A DNA stretch of 64,000 bases, taken from Pempheris klunzingeri (lineage: Eukaryota > Chordata > Actinopteri > Acropomatiformes > Pempheridae). The position numbers and the translations under genes are program-made. Shown here in pieces: positions 35,501-48,100 of the stretch (its first letter is position 1; every line of letters begins with the position of its first letter). The notes below the pieces were generated by a model. It searched no databases and was not told the origin of the DNA. It saw only the letters and a list, made by a program, of their open reading frames with translations. The stretch lies in the NCBI RefSeq assembly GCF_042242105.1, contig NC_092026.1:22856691-22920690 (forward strand). The letters run 5' to 3'.

Positions 35501-38500
35501 TGGGTCATACAAAATACACTTAGCTACGACATGGCTGCTACAGGGAGCAGGCTTTAGTGTGCATGGTAAAGCATATTAGTGGATGCTGTGTAATTTTATT
35601 GCAAAGACAGGGCTGGGCAGTGTCTCCATTTTGTATTTTCTCTCTGTGGTGATAGCAGTGCATTGCTGGCTTGCTGACAGCCTCTCTCGGCTTTCAGTCT
35701 GCTTAGCAACGCTCGTCCTCTCTGCAGCTCTCTCACTCCCCTCTGTCTCCAAGCACTCTGAGTTGTTTCATCCATTCAAATAGTGAGCCGAGTTCCCTTT
35801 TATAGAAAACCAGGCAGCTGAGTTGTGTCTCGGCGGTGATACTGTGCGTGTTTCTCTCCCTAATTGCGGATTTGAACCAGTAACCCACCTCTGAACAGCG
35901 TCCTATGGCAGCAAGGTCCTCTGGAGACTTTCTCTTTCGTTTTTAGACATAGTGAAACACACATTGGCCCAGATGAAGCTCAAATGATGAGTACAGTCAT
36001 CCACAGACAATACAAGAGCCCACTGGCCTCATTCTCAGTCGGCCCGTCCTCCTGGGAGCCTAAAGTGTGTCTGCTTGTGTCTGTGTACGTATTTGAGCAC
36101 GATAGTTTGCTTGCGGTAAACTACGTCATCCTCCTACACTGCTGTTTGATGGAGCAGTTGTTTGATGGGATGTCTGTTTACTTTTGTGTGCATCTGCGCG
36201 TGTGTGTGTGCGTGTGTGTGTGTGTGCACGCATCTGTGTGTGTGCGCCTGTCTCCTGGCCTGGTTGACTCACATAGGTGAGCCCCGACAGCTTTGGTAAT
36301 TAACGCTCTGGGGGACACTGGGGAAGGAAAGTGGAGCACGCACACACTGAGCCGCTGAGCCAGAGATGGTAAGCTGCACATGTATAATATGCAGCTAGTA
36401 TGCTCTCTTGTGCATGAGTGATTTTTAAATGCCCTTCGCTGATTCAAACACACTGCCATTTTCTTGTGCATATGTGTGCGCATGTAGATGAACATCACCG
36501 GCCACACTTTGATGATGGCCTGTAATGCTTCTTGTCAAACTTAATGGCAAAATTGGGGGAAGAGGGAATACGGGGTGGATGCATGGATTTTAAGAGTCAT
36601 CACACCCTCATAATGTTACTCATTTATCGAAGGTGAAATGAGAAAAAGAATAGTTTTCTTTACAGCGGCAGGGAGGGCAAACAAGAAATTTAAGATATAA
36701 ATCTCTCAACCTGCATGCTGCATCTGTCTTTTACCTGGCTGAATCAGATTTGCTTTCTCACAAAGCTGCCTGACTACAGCTAAAATTATCTTATTTTGCA
36801 ATATACTTGCATGATTATTAATCATAGCACTTGGGCTCGATGATTTGAGGAGTGACATAGTTTCATCGTACTTAACTCTGATGCAACGTCTGTACTGCTT
36901 ACAGTAAGAGCATGCATTTGAGTAATGTTTCATTCAGTAACGACTTTATTAATCATATAGTATATCGAAGATTTCATTCTGTTTAAGGTGATGTCTTAAA
37001 ATTTTGTCTACCAGTAAAAAATAACAAATGATTTTTAATTTAAGAAGCAATTTCTTTGTCCTTTTGAGAGCAAATGTTTTGCAGGTATTTCATCTTGATA
37101 GATAACATGACTGATTAACGATCAGAGCTGTTATGGATTAATTTTCTGTCGACCAGCTAATCGACCAGCACTAATCGTCTCCATGATAATTATAGCAAGT
37201 AGATGCATATTGTTACTCATCATGTAGCCATTTTAAAATGAGGTTAGACAGCTGAGAGGGAATTAGTTGACTGGGACAAATGTGGAATGATTTTGCTTTG
37301 TATTTTCAGTGGTAAAACAATTAGTTAATTGAATCGCAACAATTAGTCATTTTATGGTTAAATTAATTCATTTAGCAGAAACGCCAACGAATTCAACAGT
37401 CTCAGCTTCTCAAATGTAGATATTTGCCATTTTTCTTCATCTTCAGTGAAAATAATTTGGAAATTTTGAGGTTTTAAACTGTTGTCCGGACAAAACAAGA
37501 TATCGGGAGACGTTATGTTGAGCTTGAGGTAATTATGATTGGCATTTCTTTCACATTTTCTGACATTTCAGACCAAACCATTAATAGATTTATCCATCCA
37601 TCCATCGTCTATACTGCTTATCCTTGAGGGTTGCCGGGGGGCTGGAGCCAATCGCATCTGACTTTGAACAAGAGGCGGGCTACACCCTGGACTCGCAGGG
37701 CATAATAGATTTATCCAGAAAGTAATTATCAGATTAACTGAAAATGAAAATAACCTTCAATTGCTGTAGTATTTTTCTTTCACTTCTTTAATACATACTG
37801 TCTGAGTGTGTGTGTGTGAGTGAGTGTGAGACGTGGGGGTGGGGGTTACCTTGGTCTGCCTAGTGTATTCCAGTCAGACAATTTGTCCATTCATGAGGTA
37901 ACGTTATTACAACCCTGCTCATGTACTGCTGTGAATATAGACTGGGAGCCGCCGCCTGGGATTTGACTGTGAAACATGAGAAACAGAGGAGGGGAGAGTA
38001 AGGGAGAGGGAGAGAGGCATAGAGAGAGAGAGATGAATAGAAAAATTGATCGCGAGAGTTTAAAGAGACTGCTTTTTATTTGAAGGATCATAGAGAAATG
38101 CTGTAGTAGGTTTCCAAATGTAATTCCTGTCAGTGGTAAAGCTACAGGAGGTGGACAGTGCATGTTGCTTTTAACATATAACTCGCTTCATTTTCTCCCA
38201 TAGACTCTGTTTCCCTGTTAGGTCCATTGGCTGTGGCTATCAGGGCTGTGTGGATTGTAAAATGGCTGACTGTAGCTGTAGCTGTGGAGGACGGAGCTTA
38301 ACACGTTAGCAGGGAGGGGAAAAGGTGGTGTGTGTGTGTGTGTTTGACGTGCGTGTGAGGACTGTCTAGACACAGTGCCCATGTGGCACAAAAATGTGCC
38401 CAAGGCCTGAAGCCAGAGCAGTTCGGGAACGAACCTGTCCTTATCTGCCTGTGTGTGTGTGTGTGTGTGTGACTCTGGCATGACTAGTCTGGCTGATGCT

Positions 38501-41500
38501 TATCAGTGTGCTTGTCTGGCTCTGTTCTTTCTCTTCTGTGTTTGGAAAGCGGGAGGAACAGGTGTGTGAACTGTTTGTCTGGGGGAAGGCACGGACAGAC
38601 AGACGGTCACATGTTGTCTGTTTGTCTCTTCATCTGTCTTGGCTGTCTGCCTGTTTTTTCTTTCCTGTTTACCTCCGTCACCTGTTTGTGTAACCGTCCA
38701 CCTGTCAGACCTGTCCTCATCTGTTCCCCAGCTCTGTTTTATTACAGCTTATCTCTTTCCATGGGTTAAGTGAAAGAAAACTGAGTAATCAACTCGGAGC
38801 ATACAGTAAGGAACACAATATTTTTTCCTCCTTTTTAAGCTCTAAGTGAAGGGTCCAATACTTTGAGCAGAGGGCACCAAAGGGCTACTTCTCATGACTG
38901 GAAGTGATCAAGGAATATGCTCTCTTTGAATATTCAAATAATTGAAGACGCAGCAGATAATCACTCGAGAACTAAGCATACAGACTCTGAAGCAAAATCC
39001 AGTCATCTCATTTCACAGTGCTGAGTTAATCAGAGAGCCTCTACCAAAAAAGTGTATTTCTTTAAATGTCCCACTTTGCTGCCTGGTTCCCTTGTGGGTT
39101 GTTATTGACTTGGCTGCTGAAACAAAGTGCGGTTCCCCGTCCATGGATAAATGGCTTATTGGATTAAGACCTTCATATAAAGGCCTCCAGTGCCTGTGTA
39201 TGGTGGTAGGGAAGAGGGGACAGGTGGGACCACCACAGCTCTGGACACCAGAAATCCAGATCCCAAACACAAACCCAAATTTACACAGCAGATCTTCACT
39301 ACAAGCAAAAAGTTACATGTCTGTATACAAGTCGTCACTTGGGAAGCTTTGAGAAAAAAGTGACGTCTCAAGATGAGCCAGAAGTGAATTCTTGCCACAC
39401 ACAAATGCTTCAGTATCTCGTTGTTGCATGGCTTTGGCCAGGAAGTATATATGTCTACAGAGTTGTAGCTTGATCTTTGACACAGTTGACGGCTGCAGTC
39501 GAACAGGATGTGGTCTAGAAACAGACAGGGCGTGACTGACTGAGTGTCTGTGCATGTGTGTGTTCCTGCTTTCCTCCCTCACTGTCTGAGGCAGAATAAA
39601 AAGGCACCCAAATAAAGGCTGTTTACTTCCTCCTTAGTGAGGAAAAAGGAGAATGAGCTGCATTACTCCATCCTCCTCTGCTGCCCACCCACCCCTCCTC
39701 CCATCTGAATGCCAGGCTCATGAATGGCCTAGAGGGAGGAGGAGGAGGCGGACGAAGAGGGAGGATGGGTGGCACAGTTATGTTTTGTGAACCCCTCTGT
39801 TTGTGTCCCATGAGCCAGACTGCGGTGCTCGCCTGGGGTTTGTTTCATTTTTCATTTTCAACAGATGTGAAGACTATTGGGCCCAACAGTGTTAATGTTT
39901 CAGGGCACGGAAAGGATTTTAAATAGATTTTTAATAAAACACACACACACACACAGACATGGCCTACTGCTCTGGGATGAAAGGTCAGATCAAGGCTTGT
40001 GCACTCTTTATTGTGCCCTAGATAAGATTTGCCATTAGGCTTGTTGAGACTAGTTATGTTTGTGTGAGTGTGTCATATCCTGGGCAGGGTTTTACAGTAT
40101 TACCATTTCCGAAGCTGATCCTGGCTATAAACTTGTATGTCGTCCACCACCAATGATTATTTTCATTAGTTCCTCCACTGATCTTTATCTTTTGTAAAAT
40201 GCCATAAAATAGTGAAAAATACCCATGACAATTTTCCCCAGCCCAAAGTGGCATCTTTAAATGTCTTGTTTTGTCCATCCAATACAAAAATATTCAGTTT
40301 ACTCTGATATAAAGAAAGAGCTTGCCCTCCTAAACGCACTTCCTTTGCTCTTAAATGTTTCAAAGTAAATGCAGATTTGCTCAATGGAAAATGCATCACT
40401 TTAGTGTGTACATCTGTTGGGGAAGAGGCCGTGTATGTGTTTTATTATACATGTATGGGGACAGCTTGTGTATTTATAGCCAGTAAGCGTGTGTGTGTGT
40501 GTGTGTGTGTTTTTATAAGCACTGAGACAGCAGTCATCTGGAGTGTCCATGTGACTGAAGTGGAGAGACGGAGAGGAGGAGGAGGAGGAGGAAGAGAGCT
40601 TGACCTCGGACTTGTTTGCACTCTTTGTGGCAGTGTGTCAGCCCGTATGTGTGTGTCGATGTGTTTGTCTTTAGCTCCGATACATAGAAATTACAGCAAG
40701 AATAGAAAAGAAAGCAGATTTGTCTTGTTGGTGTGAGCAGAGATTGGCAAGAGCCGAAAGAGACTTGCTCATATCCTCTGGAGTCTTCTGCTACAAAGAA
40801 ATTGGGTGTCTGTCAACTTTTTGTGAAGTTGAAAGCCTTCACCCTAATCAAAAATCAAGTCTTCATGAATGATATGGTGGTGCTTTCACAAGCACAGCCA
40901 ATTATGAAATCTAATGCTCTGAGCAGAGTTTCATTTCGTGCTTAAAATTAAATGAAAAAACTCATTTAATTGCAAAGCGTACATGCTTAAAATTACACTT
41001 TTTTTTAGATTAATGATCACACAAGCTTACAGAAGATTTTCAGCCTTCAGCACTTCCAATGCCCCTCTGCTGTAAATTTCCAGCTCAAAAGAGAATGGAG
41101 GCAACAAGTATTCCTGGTGTAAATGAGATGTTTGTGCTTTGCAGTGGTGAGCACAGATGGAGCTCATGGTAGAAACACACGGCTGCAGCTGAAGTGCATT
41201 TACTCTCCGTCTGCATTTGGCAGACTGTGTATGGTAATGTACAGCCATGGATGTCTGTAGTAGAGTGCCGCTTGTTATTGTTGGATTTAACAGCACTCAG
41301 GCTACGCAGACACACACAGAAAACACTTTCTGCTCCATTAATGCGTCTGCTGTAGACACATCACGTGTGCTAATGGTCTGGGGACTAAACTGAAGCTCGG
41401 GAAATGGGTCATTGTAAAAGTTCACATGGCCGCATGCGTCTACAGCAGCATGCTTCATCTAGCTCTGTAGTGGTGGGATGAATTGTGTGTGTGTGTGTGT

Positions 41501-43895
41501 GTTTTGTGTGTGTGTGTGTGTGTAGCTGCAGTGGCAAGCAGACTGCTGGTGATTGGGAACAACAGGGCAGAGTTCAGCTGAGCGAGTGTGTGGAATGCTA
41601 ATCCACATTGTCGTAAGGCGAGCTTCAGCCTGACAAAGGGCTGGAGACATAGGGGGTTAAGGGCTGTTTGTGTGTGTGTGTGTGTGTTGCAGAAGCAACC
41701 CAGATAAGAGAGGTGCTTCATTATTGTAGATTAGAACCGAGTAGCAGCATGATGTGTGTTAATAAAGCAGGGCGGGGTGGGATGGGAAGGTGGAACGGAC
41801 AAGAGAAAGAGATGGGCAGCAGGGGGAGAGGAAAAACAGCTGTGTTGAAATGTGCAAACGTTTGCACCCGCACACATTCATTAAGGAATAGAGAGTGCAG
41901 AGCAGCAGGAATAATGAGCGGGGGTGTGTGTCTGTGTGTGTCTGTGTGTGTCTGTGTGCGCATGGGCAGTGGGCGTTAAACTGTCAACTGTCAGGTAAGT
42001 AGGAATTACAGGAAGAGACACAGGCAGCCATTAGTGGAACACACACACACACACACACATCCATACGTATGTTCTATATGTGGATACATGCACACACAAA
42101 CATGTACACACTGTGAACAATTCCTTTCTTGTGCTTGAACACACACACACACACACACAGACAGACAGTTACCTTTTAATGAGCTGTCACTTGTCTCATC
42201 AGCAGAGCATCTGCTGTGGTGGAGGTCAACCAGATGAAAGGACTCTGGATGACCTGGTGTTAATGTCAGTTTGGCCTCATGCTCTCCCTCAGTCAGTCTG
42301 TTTCACACACACACATACACACACTTGTGCAGGCGGAGTGACAGATTTTAGATCAGGTGAATGTAATTGTGAGTGCCATCCACACACACACACACACACA
42401 CACATTCAGACAACCTTGACGTTGGAGGGAGTCCAGCCAGTCAGGACGTGGCTCGCCTCCACACCACTGCAGTGGGTTTATTGTTGTTTCTGTCAGTTCA
42501 ACCTTCCTTCTATCTCTGCCCCGTCCCATCCTCCTGCTCTCGCTCATTCTTCCTCCCTTTCCCTCCCTCCCTCCTCTTCAGTGCTGCAGTGCTGCCTTCT
42601 GGAGGGAAAAAAAAATGGAAAAAACACCAACCACAAGCGCTCGTAAACGGATGAGCCCCCTTCTGTATACACACACAGAGATGCACCTGGCATCGCATAT
42701 GGCTCCAGCCTATTACATTTGCATGCACATGCTCATTCATCCATACCCTTGTAAATAAGGGACTGTACCCTACATACAGTACACACACCCACACAAACCA
42801 GGGCTAGTAGCATTTGTATGTTCTTGTATATTACTGTCATGTTTGTGTGTTAAATACAGAGCTGGAGCCAGGAAGTGTTTAGCTTAGCATAAAAGCTGGA
42901 GGCATGGGAAAACCACAACCATCTACTAACACCTCTAAATTAGACCTATTAGCATGTTGTGTCTCCTTTTTTTTTAAAGTGTGTGCAAACAGAAACGTGT
43001 AAATGTGTTTTACTTGTTATTTTTAGAATGCCTTGAGTAATTTAGTCTCTTACAATGTCACAAAATAGTGAATTACAATTTTCCATAGACCAAGGTAAAG
43101 ATATCAAACAGCAAATCCTCACATCAGAGAAACTAAAAACTCAAGATCAAATTTCCCCAAAACTACAACTGTCCCTACAAAGTACAAGTTTTTGACTTTA
43201 TGTGAAAGTGTTACGTGCAAATAAAATGACATAGATAAATATATACACATGATATTGGCTAAAGCTGCTAATGTAGCTGCTGCTTGGCTTGTGGATAATA
43301 TGACAGGTGTTTAATAGCTGTCACAGTAATTTGTCTGTATTGTTCTGAGGCTGTTAAGCTGGTAATGACAGCGTTTCTCAGCCAATACAGTCCAGAGGAA
43401 AATCCTTTAGTCCGGCTGATGAAAGGCTGTCTGTTTAATATTCACTGTGTCTGACTCTATGTGTGCATTCTGTGGATAAACGTTTATAGGTGACTTTAAA
43501 AGGCTTGTAAGTCAATTATTGATGCTTTCTACAGCCTCTCTCTCCCTTCTGCTCTCTGCTTTTGCGCTTTTCTCCTCATTTAATTCTCTGTCTTCCCTTC
43601 TGTCCTCTTTTCCTGTTTTCCTCTCCTCCTCCTCCTCCTCCGACCTTCTCTCCTCTCCTCTCCTCTCCTCACCACTCTTTTCCACCTGTCTGTCTGTTGC
43701 TGTGGGCTACGTAGCGATTCGTGTTGTGATGCCGGAGAGTCTTATACCTCTGGTGCCTGTGCTACCTGTCAGTTCGGCTGAAAGTGTGTGTGTGAACTGC
43801 AGGCAGCCTGTGTGTGGTGTCAGGCCTGTCTGCCGCAGATAAGCATCAACCCCATCAGCTTGTGGCCTCTCGCTGAGCGTGTCCTGGATTTGCTC

Positions 43896-43934
<39 letters not shown>

Positions 43935-44914
43935 AGACACACAACTAGAGGCAGCGCCAGCAGTATTTACTGGACACACGTGGCTCAGAGGGGTACGTAG
44001 CTGACACAATGAATCATAAACATTCAACAGAAAATATGTCTTCACATTGAGCGAAAGGCAGACTCCAACTGCGTTGCATGTATACCAATGAGTCACATGC
44101 ATAGAAGCACATAATGACGAGCCATGTTGCAGTCGTGTTGACTATCAGCGCAGCTCTTCTTGTGTTTTATTCATAGGTCCTCCTCTGTGGGCTCATTCAG
44201 CATCTACTCTTAGCTTATCCATTTGCCTGCTGCCTTCGTTTTCTCCGACAGTGTGTCAAGGCCGACTCAGGCCATAGCTCACTCTTGCTGCACGCTTTTA
44301 ATGCCATTTGTCTCCATTTTCTTTCCCTTGGATGTCGTTTGTCTCTATTTCCCATCGTTTAAATGCCATTTGTCTCTATCTTTGCCCTGTGCGACGGTGG
44401 TGCCAAATGTAATTTTTTTCCCTCACCACCTTTCTTGGTCTCGTCGCTGCACTCCCCCACAGAGCCTGTACATCATCTTAAACATTTAGAATACTCCTCT
44501 GTGCTCCACGCTGTCTCAGCGCTCTCTGTCTATGTTGTGTTTACCCTTGGCGTGTATTGTGTCGATCTGCTTAACCGCTGTGTCCTCCTCCGTGTGTTTC
44601 AGAAGGCAGTGGAGGAGGAGGAGAGCCAGGTGAGGAAATCCTCAGATCTCTGCACCCCCAGCAGCAAGTTGGGTGACGCCGACCCCGCAAGGAAGGTCAG
44701 TCGTCAGTTCCCTCCCCGTATCCATCCCTCCCTCCCCCTCTCCCCCTCCTCTACACGCAGGTCAGCTCTCAGGGTCACTACCCCCACCCTGACTGACAGA
44801 CAGACACACCCCCTGTTCACCCATTCATAGCGGCACGCTTCTTCCCTTTGACCTGTCAGGACGTACACTCATACAGCTGCTGAGAGGCTTTGCTCTTCAC
44901 CTCCCCCTATGGCA

Positions 44915-44967
<53 letters not shown>

Positions 44968-45035
44968 AACTTTACATGCACACACTGAGGGAAGAACCTC
45001 TTTATCATGATTATCTTTTTTTTCTCCAACATGTA

Positions 45036-45116
<81 letters not shown>

Positions 45117-48100
45117 ACACACACACTGTCTTGCTCAGCTGATGCCTGATTTATGATCCCTCATCCACATGTATGAATGCATATATTAGCTTTACTAGAT
45201 TATGGCTCCAAGAGTGCCATGTGCAGTACAGCACATTCCCTTCTCGTCCCGCTGCTTCTCTCCATGTATTCATGTCCGTGCATGTGTGTGTGTGCGTGGG
45301 CATGCATCTGATTGCTATCGTGATTATTCATCTATTCAACTGCAAAATAGTATGCAAAGATCAATAAATGTAGATGGATGATGACATTCTGTGCCTTTGT
45401 AACCATAACACAATAGATCAAAAGACAATGTTGCAGTGGTTGATATTTATGTGTGTGTCTGTGGGTGTGTGTTTTGTTTTTCTCAGGGGAAAACATCTCC
45501 ACCTACTCTGGTGTTCAACCGTCTTTTCTCGGACATCAAGGAGGAGCCAGGACACCCCACCCTGGTCCATCCCAGGTACTACACCTTATTAACTTGGATC
45601 CAACAACACCAGTACACCATTTTAGGGCTGTAGCTAACCGTTATTTTCATTATTGCTTTATCCAAAGGTTATTTTTTGATTGACGATTAAAAAAAAAATG
45701 GCCATTACATGTTCTCAGAGTCTAAGCTGGTACAGTCCAAAACCTAAAGATATTTAATTTACTGTCATCTATGATGAGGAAAAGCAGCAAATCTGAAATC
45801 AGAGAGTGTTTTCTTTTCTTTTTTTCCACCCTGTGTGGTGCACTCATGTCACTATGTGTAAATTTAACTGATTTACTGTAGGAACAGGATTTGTTTAACA
45901 TATTAGCTGCATTTAAGTTTGAATTTGTTGTTTTTAAATTGGTCAAGTTTTAGTTGGTTTGTTGTCCTGGAGAACTGTAAAAGCAGTAGATGTTTAAAAT
46001 GTTTTTTGTTGGGGGTGTGAGTAGACTTTGGTTAAAAAAAAAGCATCCATCAATACCTGAAGCTATTCCAGCTGGCCTGGTGTTATCTTTACAAGGCTGC
46101 GTGTGCCAGATCCTGTTTGTGTTTCTGCTTTTTTGCCCTTCTGCCTCAGTGAAATAATTGCCAAACAAAGTTTCAGTTTCAGTTTTCAGTTTCTCTCTCA
46201 CAAGGAGAAATTCCCGTTCCTAATTAGTTGGTGCTCTCTGCTCTGTTTCCCCCCTCGTCTTCTAGCCTTTATCACATGTGCCACTCCTTCCCTCCTTCCC
46301 TTTTCTACCTAGAGCCCTCGTTCCCTCTCTTCTGGTTCTCTGTTCCTCCCTCCATCCCTCCCCAGAGCATACCAGCCTGTGTTTGGATATGGCACTCTGA
46401 TAACTCAAACAGTAATCTGACCCAGATTAAAAACTGGAATTAGATTGTTGACGGCACCATAGCTGCATGTGACTGTGTGGAGGCTGGCAAACATCAGGCC
46501 AGACAAATTGACAGGATTAGACTTCTGGTCACCTACCAGCATCACATGACTGCTACACTCTCAAACTAGTCAGGACTTGCACAGACCAGTTTCTATTGCA
46601 GCGTTACTGATGCTGAAATTCACTGCCACAGCCAAACGCCGTGCCAGACATGCAGAGCACTTAACGTCGTATTTGCGTTTCTACCGGCATCCATTAGCGG
46701 TACACTTGTCAAGTACGAGGCACGCTTACATTATTCACATCACATGTTTCAGGCGTTTCATGTGAAGGAGTTTCAGCTTCCTGTTCCTGCTCGTTCCGTT
46801 TCCATCCAGAGGAGAGGAAGCAAGGCTTGGTTGGTAGGGCTGTAGTTTTTCAGGCAGAGCCCCACTGAGCTGTCATGCTTAACCTAGTTCACAGCTCTAG
46901 CTCTGTCTGGAGGGGACTGCTGATGGGGGAGGGCTTCAAAGCTCCTCTCCTCTCCTCTCCTCTCCTCTCCTCTTCTATCTCTGTCTTTCTATTTCCCTCT
47001 CTCTCGCCCTTCCTCCCATCCCACCATGCAGCCAGGAATAGACACATAGTGTTGGCTCAGTGACTTCAGTGCATCTCCAGGCACTATCTCTTGCTCAGTT
47101 GTAGCCACTACCTGGACATTTGTGATAAGCCGGAGGTCTGTTTGGGCTGCGATCCTGTAAACACACGATAAGAAATATCCATATTCCGCACTGTGTTTTC
47201 AGCTTCTGTCTTCTCATGGTTCTGTTACTGTTGGCTAAAACAGCACCAAATGACTCTTCTTCTATTACTACGATTCAACTGTGTTTTATTGCTTTGGAGG
47301 TAAAAGGGCCATGTGAGTTATTGCAGGCGTTAATGTTGTTTTATGTATCAGCATTGCAAAGTCCATAACTCGTATCATTTTACGATCTTTACTGCAAAGA
47401 CAGAAGTATGTGAAAGGTGACACTGCTGCTATTACAGCACTACGACTAGAATAACAAAAAAGAGACAAAGCAGATGCTTGGTTCAGGATGTACTGAATTA
47501 GCAGGAGGAATTTAATTAAAACTGCTATTGTACATTCAGTATTATTGTTTTACGCTTAACATTAGTAAAGATTTAACTGCATATGAAGTCAGTTCAGGGC
47601 TTAAATGTCTTTGTTCTTTATCTGTGCTTCTCTCCCAGTTACTACCTGTACACATACGATAAGATGGTGGCTCCCAACGTGTCTCTGCGGCGGGAGGCGG
47701 AGATGAGCCCTGAGATGTTCGGAGCGCTGCTCAAACACCACTACAGCCGCAGAGTGCTGGGCCACGACGAGCCACCCATGGGTCAGTAATCATACACACA
47801 CAGATTTAACTCGCATTGGTCCGACAAACAATAAACAGAGACGAAAGGAAAGACATGCAATGAATACGCACACATGTTGTAGTCATGCACACACACATCC
47901 CACTTCACCGCACCAATCCAGACAGTAGGCATCGTCTCTTTGATGCCAACTCTCCTAGACATGAAGTGTTGTCTTATTTAGATATGATGTAAATCAAGCA
48001 AGTACTTTGCGAGGAAATCCTACCCACTTCTCAAGACTTTCAATTATGATGTTATGCGTCAGACGTTGCGTTCTGTTATACTAAAACACAATCGTGCATT

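Larger units (their letters stand above)
26507..44602 (+). other. skil: skil intron 2 (18 kb)
   Basis: No exon was recognised on either strand. It contains microsatellites (28015-28045, 36200-36245, 38450-38470, 41485-41525, 42365-42402, 43898-43932), GA/CT-rich tracts, several copies of a dispersed fish repeat (37310, 40150, 43040) and one nested insertion (37582-37716). The 32330-33420 part looks less repetitive and carries clustered homeodomain/octamer-like motifs. Open frames such as 27623-28057(-) and 31884-32303(-) are low-complexity or lack family features. Confidence 0.6.

Noticed and set aside
44869..45126. Val/Cys-repeat open frames on the minus strand
   Set aside because: Translations of the CA tracts at 44919-45126.
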